In this document: positions 44,375 to 52,080 of the stretch, one piece after another
How positions within the stretch are numbered: position 1 is the stretch's first letter
Layout: every line of letters starts with the position of its first letter
Virus record (IMG/VR): IMGVR_UViG_3300021962_000060
Location: 26,922 to 90,921 of that record
Reading direction: 5' to 3' (one strand)
DNA: 64,000 bases
From: a virus
Made by a program: the position numbers and the translations under genes
The notes under the pieces: model-generated
Seen by the model: only the letters and a program-made list of their open reading frames with translations
Databases searched by the model: none
Told to the model about the DNA's origin: nothing

Positions 44375-45300
44375 CAGACAATATAATCCATCACAAACAT
44401 CATGTAGTCCATCAGCAAGACATCTGCTTCAATATTACCTGTAGACTCGTAGAAGTTGGGAGACATATTAAAACTAGTAGTATCCATGCTAATACTTGAA
44501 ATACCATGCCTTCTGTATTCAGAATCGTCATTCATTAAATCTGCAATTATAAGATTAGCGGCTTGCTTGATGTTACTGGGTACAAATCTCCAACCAAAAT
44601 CTCCTTCAACTTTGTAATCAGAATCATTTCTAAATTTTTTATTATAAATTCTAGTTGACTCAGTTTGAATAATATTGGCTTTATATCTTAAATAATAAGA
44701 AGATTCAAAATTGCCTGCTTGACGAACTCTCTCGATATTCAACAAAGTAGAATCACTATAGTCATGAATAATTTCCGAATCAGCATCGCCATAATTCATA
44801 GTAACTTTTCTAAGAGTATTAATTGGATATGGCAAATGTAAATTATTGTGATTATTTCCATCTATAGTAAATGATTTATTAGGATAATAATCAAATGTTT
44901 GACCACAATATGTGTTAATAATATTTCTTGCTCTTAGTTCATACTTTTCAAAAACATCTTCATGAGTATCAATTAATTCAGGATATTCGTCAAAAAAATC
45001 ATCCGATGTTGTGTATGGTACATAAACATTAATATATTTAGATTGTGTGTACTCAGTAGAACTAATAGTGTAAGTAAAGTCTGCTCTGTGTGTTCCACAA
45101 GAACTTAGTACATATATTCCAGATGCTTCCTGACCAAAAGTTACTGTATAAACACCAGAACTAGATCTTGTTGCAGACACGTTAGCTTTAACAATATCAC
45201 CAAATTCATGATACAAATTCACAATTACACTATTTGATGCAGGATCAGAAGGTAGTGTAAGAGTTAAAGTTTTACTTGTATCTATTTTTACGCTATCCAT
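44374..45300 (-). CDS. Head-tail adaptor (connector) with N-terminal beta domain
   Basis: 308 residues. The C-terminal 200 residues resemble the gp6/gp15-type adaptor: DDFFDEYPELIDTHEDVFEK helices, ARNIINTYCGQTFDYYP, then KQAANLIIADLMNDDSEYR. The first 95 residues form an added Ig-like beta domain (TLTLPSDPASNSVIVNLY, GIYVLSSCG), which makes it longer than usual adaptors and may show on the neck surface. First of four connector genes in order. Confidence 0.7.
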   Translation of the reverse strand: MDSVKIDTSKTLTLTLPSDPASNSVIVNLYHEFGDIVKANVSATRSSSGVYTVTFGQEASGIYVLSSCGTHRADFTYTISSTEYTQSKYINVYVPYTTSDDFFDEYPELIDTHEDVFEKYELRARNIINTYCGQTFDYYPNKSFTIDGNNHNNLHLPYPINTLRKVTMNYGDADSEIIHDYSDSTLLNIERVRQAGNFESSYYLRYKANIIQTESTRIYNKKFRNDSDYKVEGDFGWRFVPSNIKQAANLIIADLMNDDSEYRRHGISSISMDTTSFNMSPNFYESTGNIEADVLLMDYMMFVMDYIV

Positions 45301-45308
45301 TTAGACTC

Positions 45309-45398
45309 CTAGCAGTCGCATTCTTCGCAACCACAATCGCAATGCTCTACACATTCACAACCACAATCGCAAGCTTTAGTTCTTTTTTGTATATCCAT
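45309..45398 (-). CDS. Cysteine-rich microprotein, metallothionein-like
   Basis: A 29-residue frame starting MDIQKRTKA and then almost only Cys, Asp, Glu and Gly. The hexapeptide CDCGCE occurs twice (residues 10-15 and 20-25) around CVEHC-type spacing and the protein ends EECDC. Nine of 29 residues are cysteine, arranged C-x-C, as in metal-thiolate proteins. Its ATG comes one base after the endolysin stop (TGA-C-ATG), so it is likely coupled to the endolysin. It fills the gap to the connector gene exactly. No family is recognised. Confidence 0.6.
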   Translation of the reverse strand: MDIQKRTKACDCGCECVEHCDCGCEECDC

Positions 45399-45399
45399 G

Positions 45400-46146
45400 T
45401 CAGCCAAACATTTTTTTCCAAGTAGTGGGTCCAGCAACACCATCAGCCTTCAAGCCATTTGCAGTCTGCCAGGCTTTCAAAGCGGCATCAGACTTGGCAC
45501 CAAAATCACCGTCTGGAGTAGCCCCGATAATTGCCTGAACTAGCTTGGCAGCATCACCTTTGGAGCCGAGTTTTACGGGCGTTCCTGGGTATTCAAATTT
45601 CAAACCGCCCGAAGTGCCTCCTCCGGCAGTAGAGGAAGCCTGAGCGGGCGCTGAGGGGGCAGGAGCGGGCGATCCAGAGCCAATAGCAGCCAAGGCATTC
45701 CTTACAGCATCGGGGTTGTCAGCCATAGCTGGGCTAATTTCATAATGCACCCATTTACCACCAGGCGAGCCAATCCGATTTCTGTCATACACAGTCCATT
45801 TATCTTTATCGCATCTATACCCAGCACCCCAGCCCAAAGGGTTTGGCATGTATGCGCTTGAATAATCGTGGATTTCTTCAATGCCTAAAGCATCACGATT
45901 ATCATACAAAAATCCAATAACAGCCTTTAATTGATCTGGGTTTCCACCAAGATCAACAGCACGCCATGTAGCATGTACAGATTTAGGCGGATTAGGATTG
46001 CTTGAACCCTTAACTGGGCGATCAGCAAATATTCCTAAATTTTTAAGCCCAAATTTTGCCATAAGAGCATCTGCTAAAACTTTGGTGCCCTCTCTTTTTG
46101 CTGCGTGAACAGCGTCTTTGTTTCCCGTATAAGGTCTAACGGCCAT
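45400..46146 (-). CDS. Endolysin: M15-type peptidase plus peptidoglycan-binding domain
   Basis: 248 residues. The N-terminal 150 residues have the D-Ala-D-Ala-type M15 metallopeptidase order: HATWRAVDLGG (His and Asp), IEEIHDYSSAY, then KWVHYEIS (second His). A linker rich in Ala, Pro and Ser (SGSPAPAPSAPAQASS) leads to a PF01471-type peptidoglycan-binding domain (GSKGDAAKLVQAIIG, ATPDGDFGAKSDAALKAWQ, NGLKADGVAGPTTWKK). It has AGGAGG and its own TATAAT promoter, and no signal peptide, so it needs the holin. Higher G+C than neighbours. Confidence 0.85.
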   Translation of the reverse strand: MAVRPYTGNKDAVHAAKREGTKVLADALMAKFGLKNLGIFADRPVKGSSNPNPPKSVHATWRAVDLGGNPDQLKAVIGFLYDNRDALGIEEIHDYSSAYMPNPLGWGAGYRCDKDKWTVYDRNRIGSPGGKWVHYEISPAMADNPDAVRNALAAIGSGSPAPAPSAPAQASSTAGGGTSGGLKFEYPGTPVKLGSKGDAAKLVQAIIGATPDGDFGAKSDAALKAWQTANGLKADGVAGPTTWKKMFG

Positions 46147-46185
46147 TTTGCCTCCTATTAATATTTATTTATTAGTACCAATATC

Positions 46186-46191
46186 ATTATA
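46186..46191 (-). promoter_or_regulatory. Consensus -10 TATAAT for the endolysin gene
   Basis: GAGTATAAT, about 40 bases before the ATG at 46146, giving a leader that carries AGGAGG. It lets endolysin be made apart from the holin transcript. Confidence 0.6.
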
Positions 46192-46216
46192 CTCTATTTG
46201 AAAGTAGTAAACAAAA

Positions 46217-46468
46217 TCATTTCGTGTTAGAAACGTTTTTTTCTACACCAGTAAATGCCTCGTTAATTTCTTCCATTGTTAATTCTCCATCAAGCGAAGC
46301 CCTAGCCAGCTTGATAAAAACCTCTGTGCAGGCCGTGAATCCAGCCAAAAGAGCAGCCTTCCAGACGGGTATATCACCCAGCATTGAGGCACCACCAATA
46401 ATTGGCAAAGAATTAACAATAAAAACAGCGATAACTCTTTGTATAATTGATTTAAATTTATTACTCAT
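46217..46468 (-). CDS. r1t-type holin
   Basis: 83 residues from the ATG at 46468, which overlaps the preceding small membrane gene (ATGA). Two hydrophobic helices, RVIAVFIVNSLPIIGGASM and WKAALLAGFTACTEVFIKLA, are followed by a short acidic tail ARASLDGELTMEEINEAF that is characteristic of the r1t-like actinophage holins. It would open the membrane for the endolysin downstream. Confidence 0.8.
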   Translation of the reverse strand: MSNKFKSIIQRVIAVFIVNSLPIIGGASMLGDIPVWKAALLAGFTACTEVFIKLARASLDGELTMEEINEAFTGVEKNVSNTK

Positions 46469-46638
46469 TTCCCATCCTCCTTGGCAAGCATTGCACCAAT
46501 ATAATGAACTGCTAGTGCTATACCCGTTATCCATATAGCCTTTTGTAATACTGTACCAGATAGCGTTATCAAAACCATTGCACTTCCTGCGACAGTCCAA
46601 ATTAACCCATAACTTTCTTTAATAAACTTTTTAAACAT
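46465..46638 (-). CDS. Small two-helix membrane protein before the holin
   Basis: 57 residues starting MFKKFIKESYGLIWTVAGSA, with two hydrophobic segments (LIWTVAGSAMVLITLSG and AIWITGIALAVHYIGAML) and a charged end AKEDGK. ATG at 46638 follows AGGAG by five bases. It overlaps the holin ATG. Typical of a second holin or antiholin. Confidence 0.7.
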   Translation of the reverse strand: MFKKFIKESYGLIWTVAGSAMVLITLSGTVLQKAIWITGIALAVHYIGAMLAKEDGK

Positions 46639-46646
46639 ATAATCTC

Positions 46647-48011
46647 CTATTTTCTTCTTCTTGCCGAATTAGACCCCTGCGCAGCAGCACCAGAAGGCAT
46701 TGTGAATGCAACAGCGGTAGCGGCAATCAAAACTCTTCTTTGACCAACATTTATATTTGAACCAATTGGAACGTAAACATCAAATTGACCACTAAAAATA
46801 TTAATTTGGTCTTCAAATTCTTCTTTAACCTCAATTGGCGCATCCGAAAGCGCCTCGGCAATGGCCTCGGCTTGCTCATCGGTTAAATCAGATTCAGAAA
46901 TATTCTCAATCAACTGAGAAACTTCCTCACTAGACAAATCTTCTAGATTATCTGGGCTTAGTACTTCTAATATCTCATCCGAAGATAACTCAGATACGAT
47001 TGCCGATTCTGGATCAGGAGGAAGGGTCTCTACTGGATCTGTCTCTGGAGGTAACGGCTCCGTCACCACCGGCGGTTCTGTTGTAATATCCACTATTGTC
47101 GTTGACGTAGTTTCCGTGACAGGGGCAACTGTTGTCGGGACAGAAGTAGTACTGGTCGTCGTCGTAGTTGTGGATGTTGTAGTAGCCGGCCATGTTGTCG
47201 TTGTCTCTGGGACTATTATAACAGGTAATGTTGTAGTAGTTGTTGATGTAGTCGTAGTACTTGTGGTGGTAGTAGTTGTAGTAGGCGGTAGAGCCGTTAT
47301 TACAGAAACAACATCGCTCCAGCTAGAATAAATGCCAAGTGTGTCATTGTCTGCTCTAACTTTAAATTGGTACTCTTTACCAGAATCTAAATTTTCAACG
47401 ATACCAGTTGTCGTATTTGAAGAAATTGCCCACCCTGAAGAAAAATTATCTTCTGACCAGAAAATAGCATATCTTTCAACAGATACATTTGATTGCTCTG
47501 GCTCATCCCATGATAAATAAACTTTAGAATCATTAAAAGATGTGACAGTCAAACCCCTAGGCGGATTCAAAATCAACGGGATAGTTGTCGTAGTTGTGCT
47601 AGTTGTAGTGGTAGTTGTCGTTGTACCGCCTACGACAACACCCGAAACATTCGTTTCAACACGATATGACACCCCATACCAAGCGTCAGGATTACCACAG
47701 CAAACTCCAGCACGAAGTCGATATGTACCAGGCTGTAAGTTTATGTTTAAATAAGAATCAAGACCATAATGATCATCATTGGCAGCTACCAGATTATTAT
47801 TTGAATCATACAACCATAAATGACTATCTATACCATACTCTTGAGCATATGTTCTTATATTTAAATTTTGTAAAGAATCAAGAGTTATTGTTATATCAGT
47901 AGGCTGAAGAACAATAAATGTATCAGCTTTTGCTTGAGAAGCAAAAGGAAGAGAAAAACACCATATACCAACAGGTAGAAATCTAATTAACTTTTTGGTT
48001 ATACTTTTCAT
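46647..48011 (-). CDS. Secreted, anchored Thr-rich surface protein (PPC, FN3)
   Basis: 454 residues. Signal peptide (KKLIRFLPVGIWCFSLPFAS, cleavage near AKA). Residues 30-125 resemble a pre-peptidase C-terminal beta domain (HLWLYDSNNNLVAANDDHYG, LQPGTYRLRAG). Next a Thr tract, a fibronectin type III domain (PPRGLTVTSFND, VYLSWDEP, GKEYQFKVRADND), then about 90 residues of Thr-rich mucin-like linker, an acidic helical region (SDEILEVLSPDNLED), and a final hydrophobic stretch with a basic end (VLIAATAVAFTMPSGAAAQG, ARRRK). It looks host-like and cell-surface. It shares a transcript with the lysis genes. Confidence 0.8.
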   Translation of the reverse strand: MKSITKKLIRFLPVGIWCFSLPFASQAKADTFIVLQPTDITITLDSLQNLNIRTYAQEYGIDSHLWLYDSNNNLVAANDDHYGLDSYLNINLQPGTYRLRAGVCCGNPDAWYGVSYRVETNVSGVVVGGTTTTTTTTSTTTTTIPLILNPPRGLTVTSFNDSKVYLSWDEPEQSNVSVERYAIFWSEDNFSSGWAISSNTTTGIVENLDSGKEYQFKVRADNDTLGIYSSWSDVVSVITALPPTTTTTTTSTTTTSTTTTTLPVIIVPETTTTWPATTTSTTTTTTSTTSVPTTVAPVTETTSTTIVDITTEPPVVTEPLPPETDPVETLPPDPESAIVSELSSDEILEVLSPDNLEDLSSEEVSQLIENISESDLTDEQAEAIAEALSDAPIEVKEEFEDQINIFSGQFDVYVPIGSNINVGQRRVLIAATAVAFTMPSGAAAQGSNSARRRK

Positions 48012-48018
48012 ATAACCA

Positions 48019-48024
48019 ATTATA
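48019..48024 (-). promoter_or_regulatory. Leaderless-type promoter TATAAT for the surface-lysis operon
   Basis: TTTATAAT followed by seven bases (TGGTTAT) and the ATG at 48011. Transcription would start at or next to the A of the start codon. It drives the surface protein, the small membrane protein and the holin. Confidence 0.65.
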
Positions 48025-48040
48025 AACGAAAAAGTTTTAT

Positions 48041-48763
48041 TTAGAAATCATTAGTGTTCTCATGATGTGTATGAACATTGTCATCACTATCATTATGAGT
48101 ATGGTCATCGGGGTGAGATGGGGGCTGTCCGTTTGACCACTGATCATTTACAATAAAAGTTGAAATAATCCATTTATCATCTGTTATAGGAACACAAGAC
48201 TCATGAGGATGAGTCCACGAAGCAGGAAATAATGCAATCCTACCAGCTTTTGGTTTTATCTTAACACTATGCAATGGAAAATTTGTTTCTCCACCATACT
48301 CTACATCGTTAAGATAAACAACACATCCTAAAACTCTATTATTAATACTTGAATTTAGAACTGGGAAAGAGTCTACGTGAGGTCTGTAGAAACCAAAATT
48401 TTTAGAATATTTCTGCACCTGAAAACCAGTGTCAGCAACTTGCACCCATGAATCAAGATGACGATAGTTTTGTTTATATATTGAGACAGCAGAAATTAAA
48501 GCATCAGCAAAATGCATTTCAAGAGAATACCAAGATTCATCCCAAGCTATACCAAGTTCTCTGAATGCAAATTCAGAAACATGAATATCCTCGGTAGTTT
48601 TGCTTTCTATATTAACACCACCAAGTGTTTTGCCAAGGTGTGATTTATCCCAAACAGTTTTTAATTTTTCAATAAAGTTAAAACATTTGGACTCGTCTAT
48701 CAGCCCATCAAGTGTCATAATTAAACTGGAATCACCCGCCGGCTGCGTCGTTTCTATCTGCAT
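48041..48763 (-). CDS. 2-oxoglutarate/Fe(II) oxygenase (prolyl-hydroxylase-like)
   Basis: 240 residues from the ATG at 48763, six bases after GGAG; ATG at 48766 or 48718 is possible. The double-stranded beta-helix motifs are FYRPHVDSFP (H-x-D), a central GCVVYLNDVEYGGETNFP, KAGRIALFPASWTHPHES (second His) and a trailing basic region. The C-terminus is rich in His and Asp (HPDDHTHNDSDDNVHTHHEN), able to bind metal. Lies just after the fibre-associated protein; hydroxylation of a virion protein or a host surface target is possible. Confidence 0.8.
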   Translation of the reverse strand: MQIETTQPAGDSSLIMTLDGLIDESKCFNFIEKLKTVWDKSHLGKTLGGVNIESKTTEDIHVSEFAFRELGIAWDESWYSLEMHFADALISAVSIYKQNYRHLDSWVQVADTGFQVQKYSKNFGFYRPHVDSFPVLNSSINNRVLGCVVYLNDVEYGGETNFPLHSVKIKPKAGRIALFPASWTHPHESCVPITDDKWIISTFIVNDQWSNGQPPSHPDDHTHNDSDDNVHTHHENTNDF

Positions 48764-49454
48764 CATATGCTCCAATTGATCTAGTGTTAGAAATTTTATC
48801 ATAAAGCCATTCGCTAAATTCATCACTCAGTGCTGGAATTTGAGAAACATCGCCTCTTTGCTGAGCATTATCGGAGCCTGATAGGAATCTACCGACCTTT
48901 TCCATAGGAACTTCATTGATAATCCAATCCTTAATTGATTCAGGTATATTCAATACCTCAACCATTCCATGAGAAACAATAGCAATTTCTTCACGACTAT
49001 TAAGTTCTGTATATGCAAAATCCCATTCTAAAAGTAGTCTAAATATTTCTTGTAGAGTTCTAGCATGTTCTGTATGAAAACCTTCAATTGTTTTAATTTC
49101 ATCAATTTGGTTATCTAATTCAAAATACATTATATGGCCATAAGGCAGCGCTTCGATAATGGGGAAAATAGCCAACATATTGTCAAAACGAACATGGTGA
49201 TGTCCAGTTAAGCCATGAGGTTTCTCAAGACTACCACAAGTGCATTTTTCACCTAACCATTTGTGAAAACCCTGCGGCCCTTTAATAGAATTAGCGTCAC
49301 AGCGCAAATAGATTTTATCTTCTGTTTCAACTTGAATATTTGAAATCTCTACATGTTGTGCAATAGCAAAAAATCCAGGTACATCATTAATGCCAGGAAT
49401 TTTTTCCCAGAATCCAATTCGACCATGCTCTTTGGAACAATCACTAAGTTTCAT
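48732..49454 (-). CDS. Fibre-associated protein, paralogue of 27749-28498
   Basis: 240 residues. The C-terminal two thirds match the 27749-28498 protein (HARTLQEIFRLLLEWDF and the GSDNAQQRGD...FSEWL block). The N-terminal 100 residues differ and include a cysteine/histidine-rich patch (GEKCTCGSLEKPHGLTGHHH). It overlaps the long collar fibre gene by one base, as its paralogue does with the S74 fibre gene. Probably a fibre chaperone or tip; not in a family known to me. Confidence 0.65.
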   Translation of the reverse strand: MKLSDCSKEHGRIGFWEKIPGINDVPGFFAIAQHVEISNIQVETEDKIYLRCDANSIKGPQGFHKWLGEKCTCGSLEKPHGLTGHHHVRFDNMLAIFPIIEALPYGHIMYFELDNQIDEIKTIEGFHTEHARTLQEIFRLLLEWDFAYTELNSREEIAIVSHGMVEVLNIPESIKDWIINEVPMEKVGRFLSGSDNAQQRGDVSQIPALSDEFSEWLYDKISNTRSIGAYDADRNDAAGG

Positions 49455-52069
49455 TATGTAGCCCTAATAATAAATAAAATATTTGTAACTGGCGTTGTAT
49501 GAGTATGAGCCAAAGTAGAAGCATTAACAGTACTTGCTGTACCAGCTGTAAAGGTTGAGTTAACACCAGTTGTGGAGTTGTTATTAGCAGCAGCATTAGC
49601 GCCAGTTCTTCCACCTTCATTAGACAAATAGTGAACATGGTAAACATCAGCAACACCATTAGGACCAACTTGACTTCCGGTGCCAAAGTTTGCATTATAG
49701 TTGTGCGAGTGAGATCCTTCTCCGCCGGTATTGTTATTAGCACCAGAGTTTGGCTTAAAATAAACGTGCGTATGGTTTCCAACGTTTCCAGTATTAAAGT
49801 TTACATTGGCAAAATGGTGGTGCAAAGTAGATTCATTTGTTGTGCTTCCACTAAGAGGATGAGTATGAGCAGTAGCATTGCCAGCAGTAAAAGAGGAGTT
49901 TACTGTATGAGTGTGTGCATCAACGGCCGACGATGCGCTACTAGTTACCGTATCTGGAACCGTAGGTGTCCCAGTAATGCCCTCTGGAACTCTACCGGCG
50001 AAATCAGGAACTCTGAATGTTCCAGCACCTGCCGATCCATAGCGAGTACCAATAACATTTGACAATGAAGTATATGAACTTGTATTATACGCAGTACCAT
50101 CACACAGCAACCATCCTGCTGGGATTGTAGCAGTATTACCAGACCACATGATCACTCCGCCAATAGGCGTAAAGCCAGCGTATGCAGTGTCAACCGCAAC
50201 AGTAGCAGTCGAACCTTCAGCCGGAGTATGAGTGACACTAATACCTGTTCCGGCAGAAACATTTGACATATAATTACCTGTAGTATCAGTACCAAGTGCA
50301 ACTGAATTAGCAGCAATAGTTGCTACACCTGTATCAGAAATACTAATATCACCACTAATTGTAGTGTATGTAGGAACTCCTGAACTATTGGCAACAATAA
50401 CTTGCCCTGATGAACCGGATGCTAATTTTGAAAGAGCAACAGCTGCTGAAGAACTTATGTCGCCGTTTACAATGGTTCCATCAGCAATCATTGCTGACGT
50501 AACCGTACCGGAGTCAGAAGCTGTAATAATATTACCGTATGTGGAGCCATCATTTGTTAACTCCCATTTATCATTTGTTTCATTCCAGCGAATAAGCACA
50601 TTAGTAGATGTTCCACGCTCAACTTCAATGCCGGCATCTTCTGTTGGAGATCCAGTAGCATTATTATTAAGAATAATAATATTGTCATCAACTGTTAATG
50701 TTTCTGTGTTTACAGAAGTTGTTGTACCAGAAACTGTTAGGTTTCCAGTTACAACTAAATTGTCATCAACTGTAACTGTTCCACCGGATGAATCAATAGT
50801 TAAATTACCACTTGCAGTATCAATCTCATTTGATGCAGTAACTCCAATTTGAATGGCATCTAATGTAGCTCCAGCAAATGTAGGATTTGCTGAAGTATGA
50901 ATATCCTGTGGAAGAGAGAGTGTTACAGCGGCAGTTTCAGATCCCGATCCAGAGACAGTGATTTGATTGGCTGTTCCAGAAATTGTTGCAACATAATTGC
51001 CCGATGTATCAGTACCTAAATCAATAGCATCAGCAACCCATAAAGATCCATTATATTTTAAAAATTCACCGGAGCTAGGTGAAGGTAAACTTACATTATG
51101 TAGTTCATCAAGCTCATAACCATTCTGAGTAGCAACATAAATAATTCCATTATTAGTTGCTCTTACAACTACACCTATAAAAACAAGATGATCTGGAGCT
51201 GTTGGCTTAGTCTTAGTGAATGCACCATTCTCGCCAAGCCATAAAACATCACCAGCAGTATATCCAGTAGATAAATCAATACCATCAACATATCCACGTG
51301 TAATTACTGGACCATTTTGGCTAGCGGCTATGCTTGCACCAACAACACCAATAGTTTTAGATGATGTACTATCATTATTATTGTCAGCTCGTTTTACAGT
51401 AGCATGGTCTCCAGTTGCACCAAATAAATAAACACATGTGCCAGTAGTTAAAGTGTTAGCTTCGGCATTTTGAACATAAGAAACTAATGGAATATAACCA
51501 TTTATCCAAGATGTTCCATTATATGATAAAGACTGGAATTCTTCTGGCGAAGTTATAACAACATCTGTTAGACCATCTAAAGTAGTTGCACCACCACCGC
51601 CAGAAAGAAGATTAGTCCCCGCACCGCTAGCGCATGCGGTTAAGTCAATATAAGCACCTCTAGCGGAACCACCTTGCTCAAAAAATCTAATTTTATTTTG
51701 ATATGCATCAATTGTTATACCACCATCTAGAGTGGTATTCGCCTGAGGCTTTGCTAAAAAAAATTCACCACCTTCATCACCAGATGAATAATTTGATATA
51801 ATTTTTCCATTAACAGTTATACTATTAGAAATAGTAACATCACTTGGTAAACTAATCGTAAACACACCAGATGACTCACTAACGGATATCTGATTGGTAG
51901 TGCCAGCAATATTGCTTATCAACCTTGTGTTTACTACAATATTTGACGTATTTTTATAAAATAGTCTACCATCAGCATAATTTATTGCTAGTTCACCATG
52001 CTCTAAATTGTTTGATGCAGGGACATTGGAGGATGTACCACTATTTTTAATTTTTATAGTATTAGACAT
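49454..52069 (-). CDS. Long tail fibre with tail-collar domain and His-rich tip
   Basis: 871 residues. N-terminus MSNTIKIKNSGTSSNVPASN is shared with the next fibre gene. The shaft has beta-repeats (NLTVSGTTTSVNTETLTVDD and LGTDTTGNYV) like cyanophage fibres. Near residues 645-710 is a tail-collar domain (GFTPIGGVIMWSGNTATIPA, GWLLCDGTAYN, TFRVPDFAGRVPEG). The last 140 residues repeat H-x-H motifs (HTHTV, HTHP, HHHF, HTHV, HSHN, HVHY), as in T4 gp12-type tips that hold metal ions along the fibre axis. Confidence 0.85.
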   Translation of the reverse strand: MSNTIKIKNSGTSSNVPASNNLEHGELAINYADGRLFYKNTSNIVVNTRLISNIAGTTNQISVSESSGVFTISLPSDVTISNSITVNGKIISNYSSGDEGGEFFLAKPQANTTLDGGITIDAYQNKIRFFEQGGSARGAYIDLTACASGAGTNLLSGGGGATTLDGLTDVVITSPEEFQSLSYNGTSWINGYIPLVSYVQNAEANTLTTGTCVYLFGATGDHATVKRADNNNDSTSSKTIGVVGASIAASQNGPVITRGYVDGIDLSTGYTAGDVLWLGENGAFTKTKPTAPDHLVFIGVVVRATNNGIIYVATQNGYELDELHNVSLPSPSSGEFLKYNGSLWVADAIDLGTDTSGNYVATISGTANQITVSGSGSETAAVTLSLPQDIHTSANPTFAGATLDAIQIGVTASNEIDTASGNLTIDSSGGTVTVDDNLVVTGNLTVSGTTTSVNTETLTVDDNIIILNNNATGSPTEDAGIEVERGTSTNVLIRWNETNDKWELTNDGSTYGNIITASDSGTVTSAMIADGTIVNGDISSSAAVALSKLASGSSGQVIVANSSGVPTYTTISGDISISDTGVATIAANSVALGTDTTGNYMSNVSAGTGISVTHTPAEGSTATVAVDTAYAGFTPIGGVIMWSGNTATIPAGWLLCDGTAYNTSSYTSLSNVIGTRYGSAGAGTFRVPDFAGRVPEGITGTPTVPDTVTSSASSAVDAHTHTVNSSFTAGNATAHTHPLSGSTTNESTLHHHFANVNFNTGNVGNHTHVYFKPNSGANNNTGGEGSHSHNYNANFGTGSQVGPNGVADVYHVHYLSNEGGRTGANAAANNNSTTGVNSTFTAGTASTVNASTLAHTHTTPVTNILFIIRAT

Positions 52070-52080
52070 CTAAACTCCTA

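Noticed and set aside
47116-47331. Val-rich plus-strand frames over the surface protein
   Set aside because: The runs of Val are the reverse complement of the Thr-rich linker codons (ACN/GTN), not real proteins.
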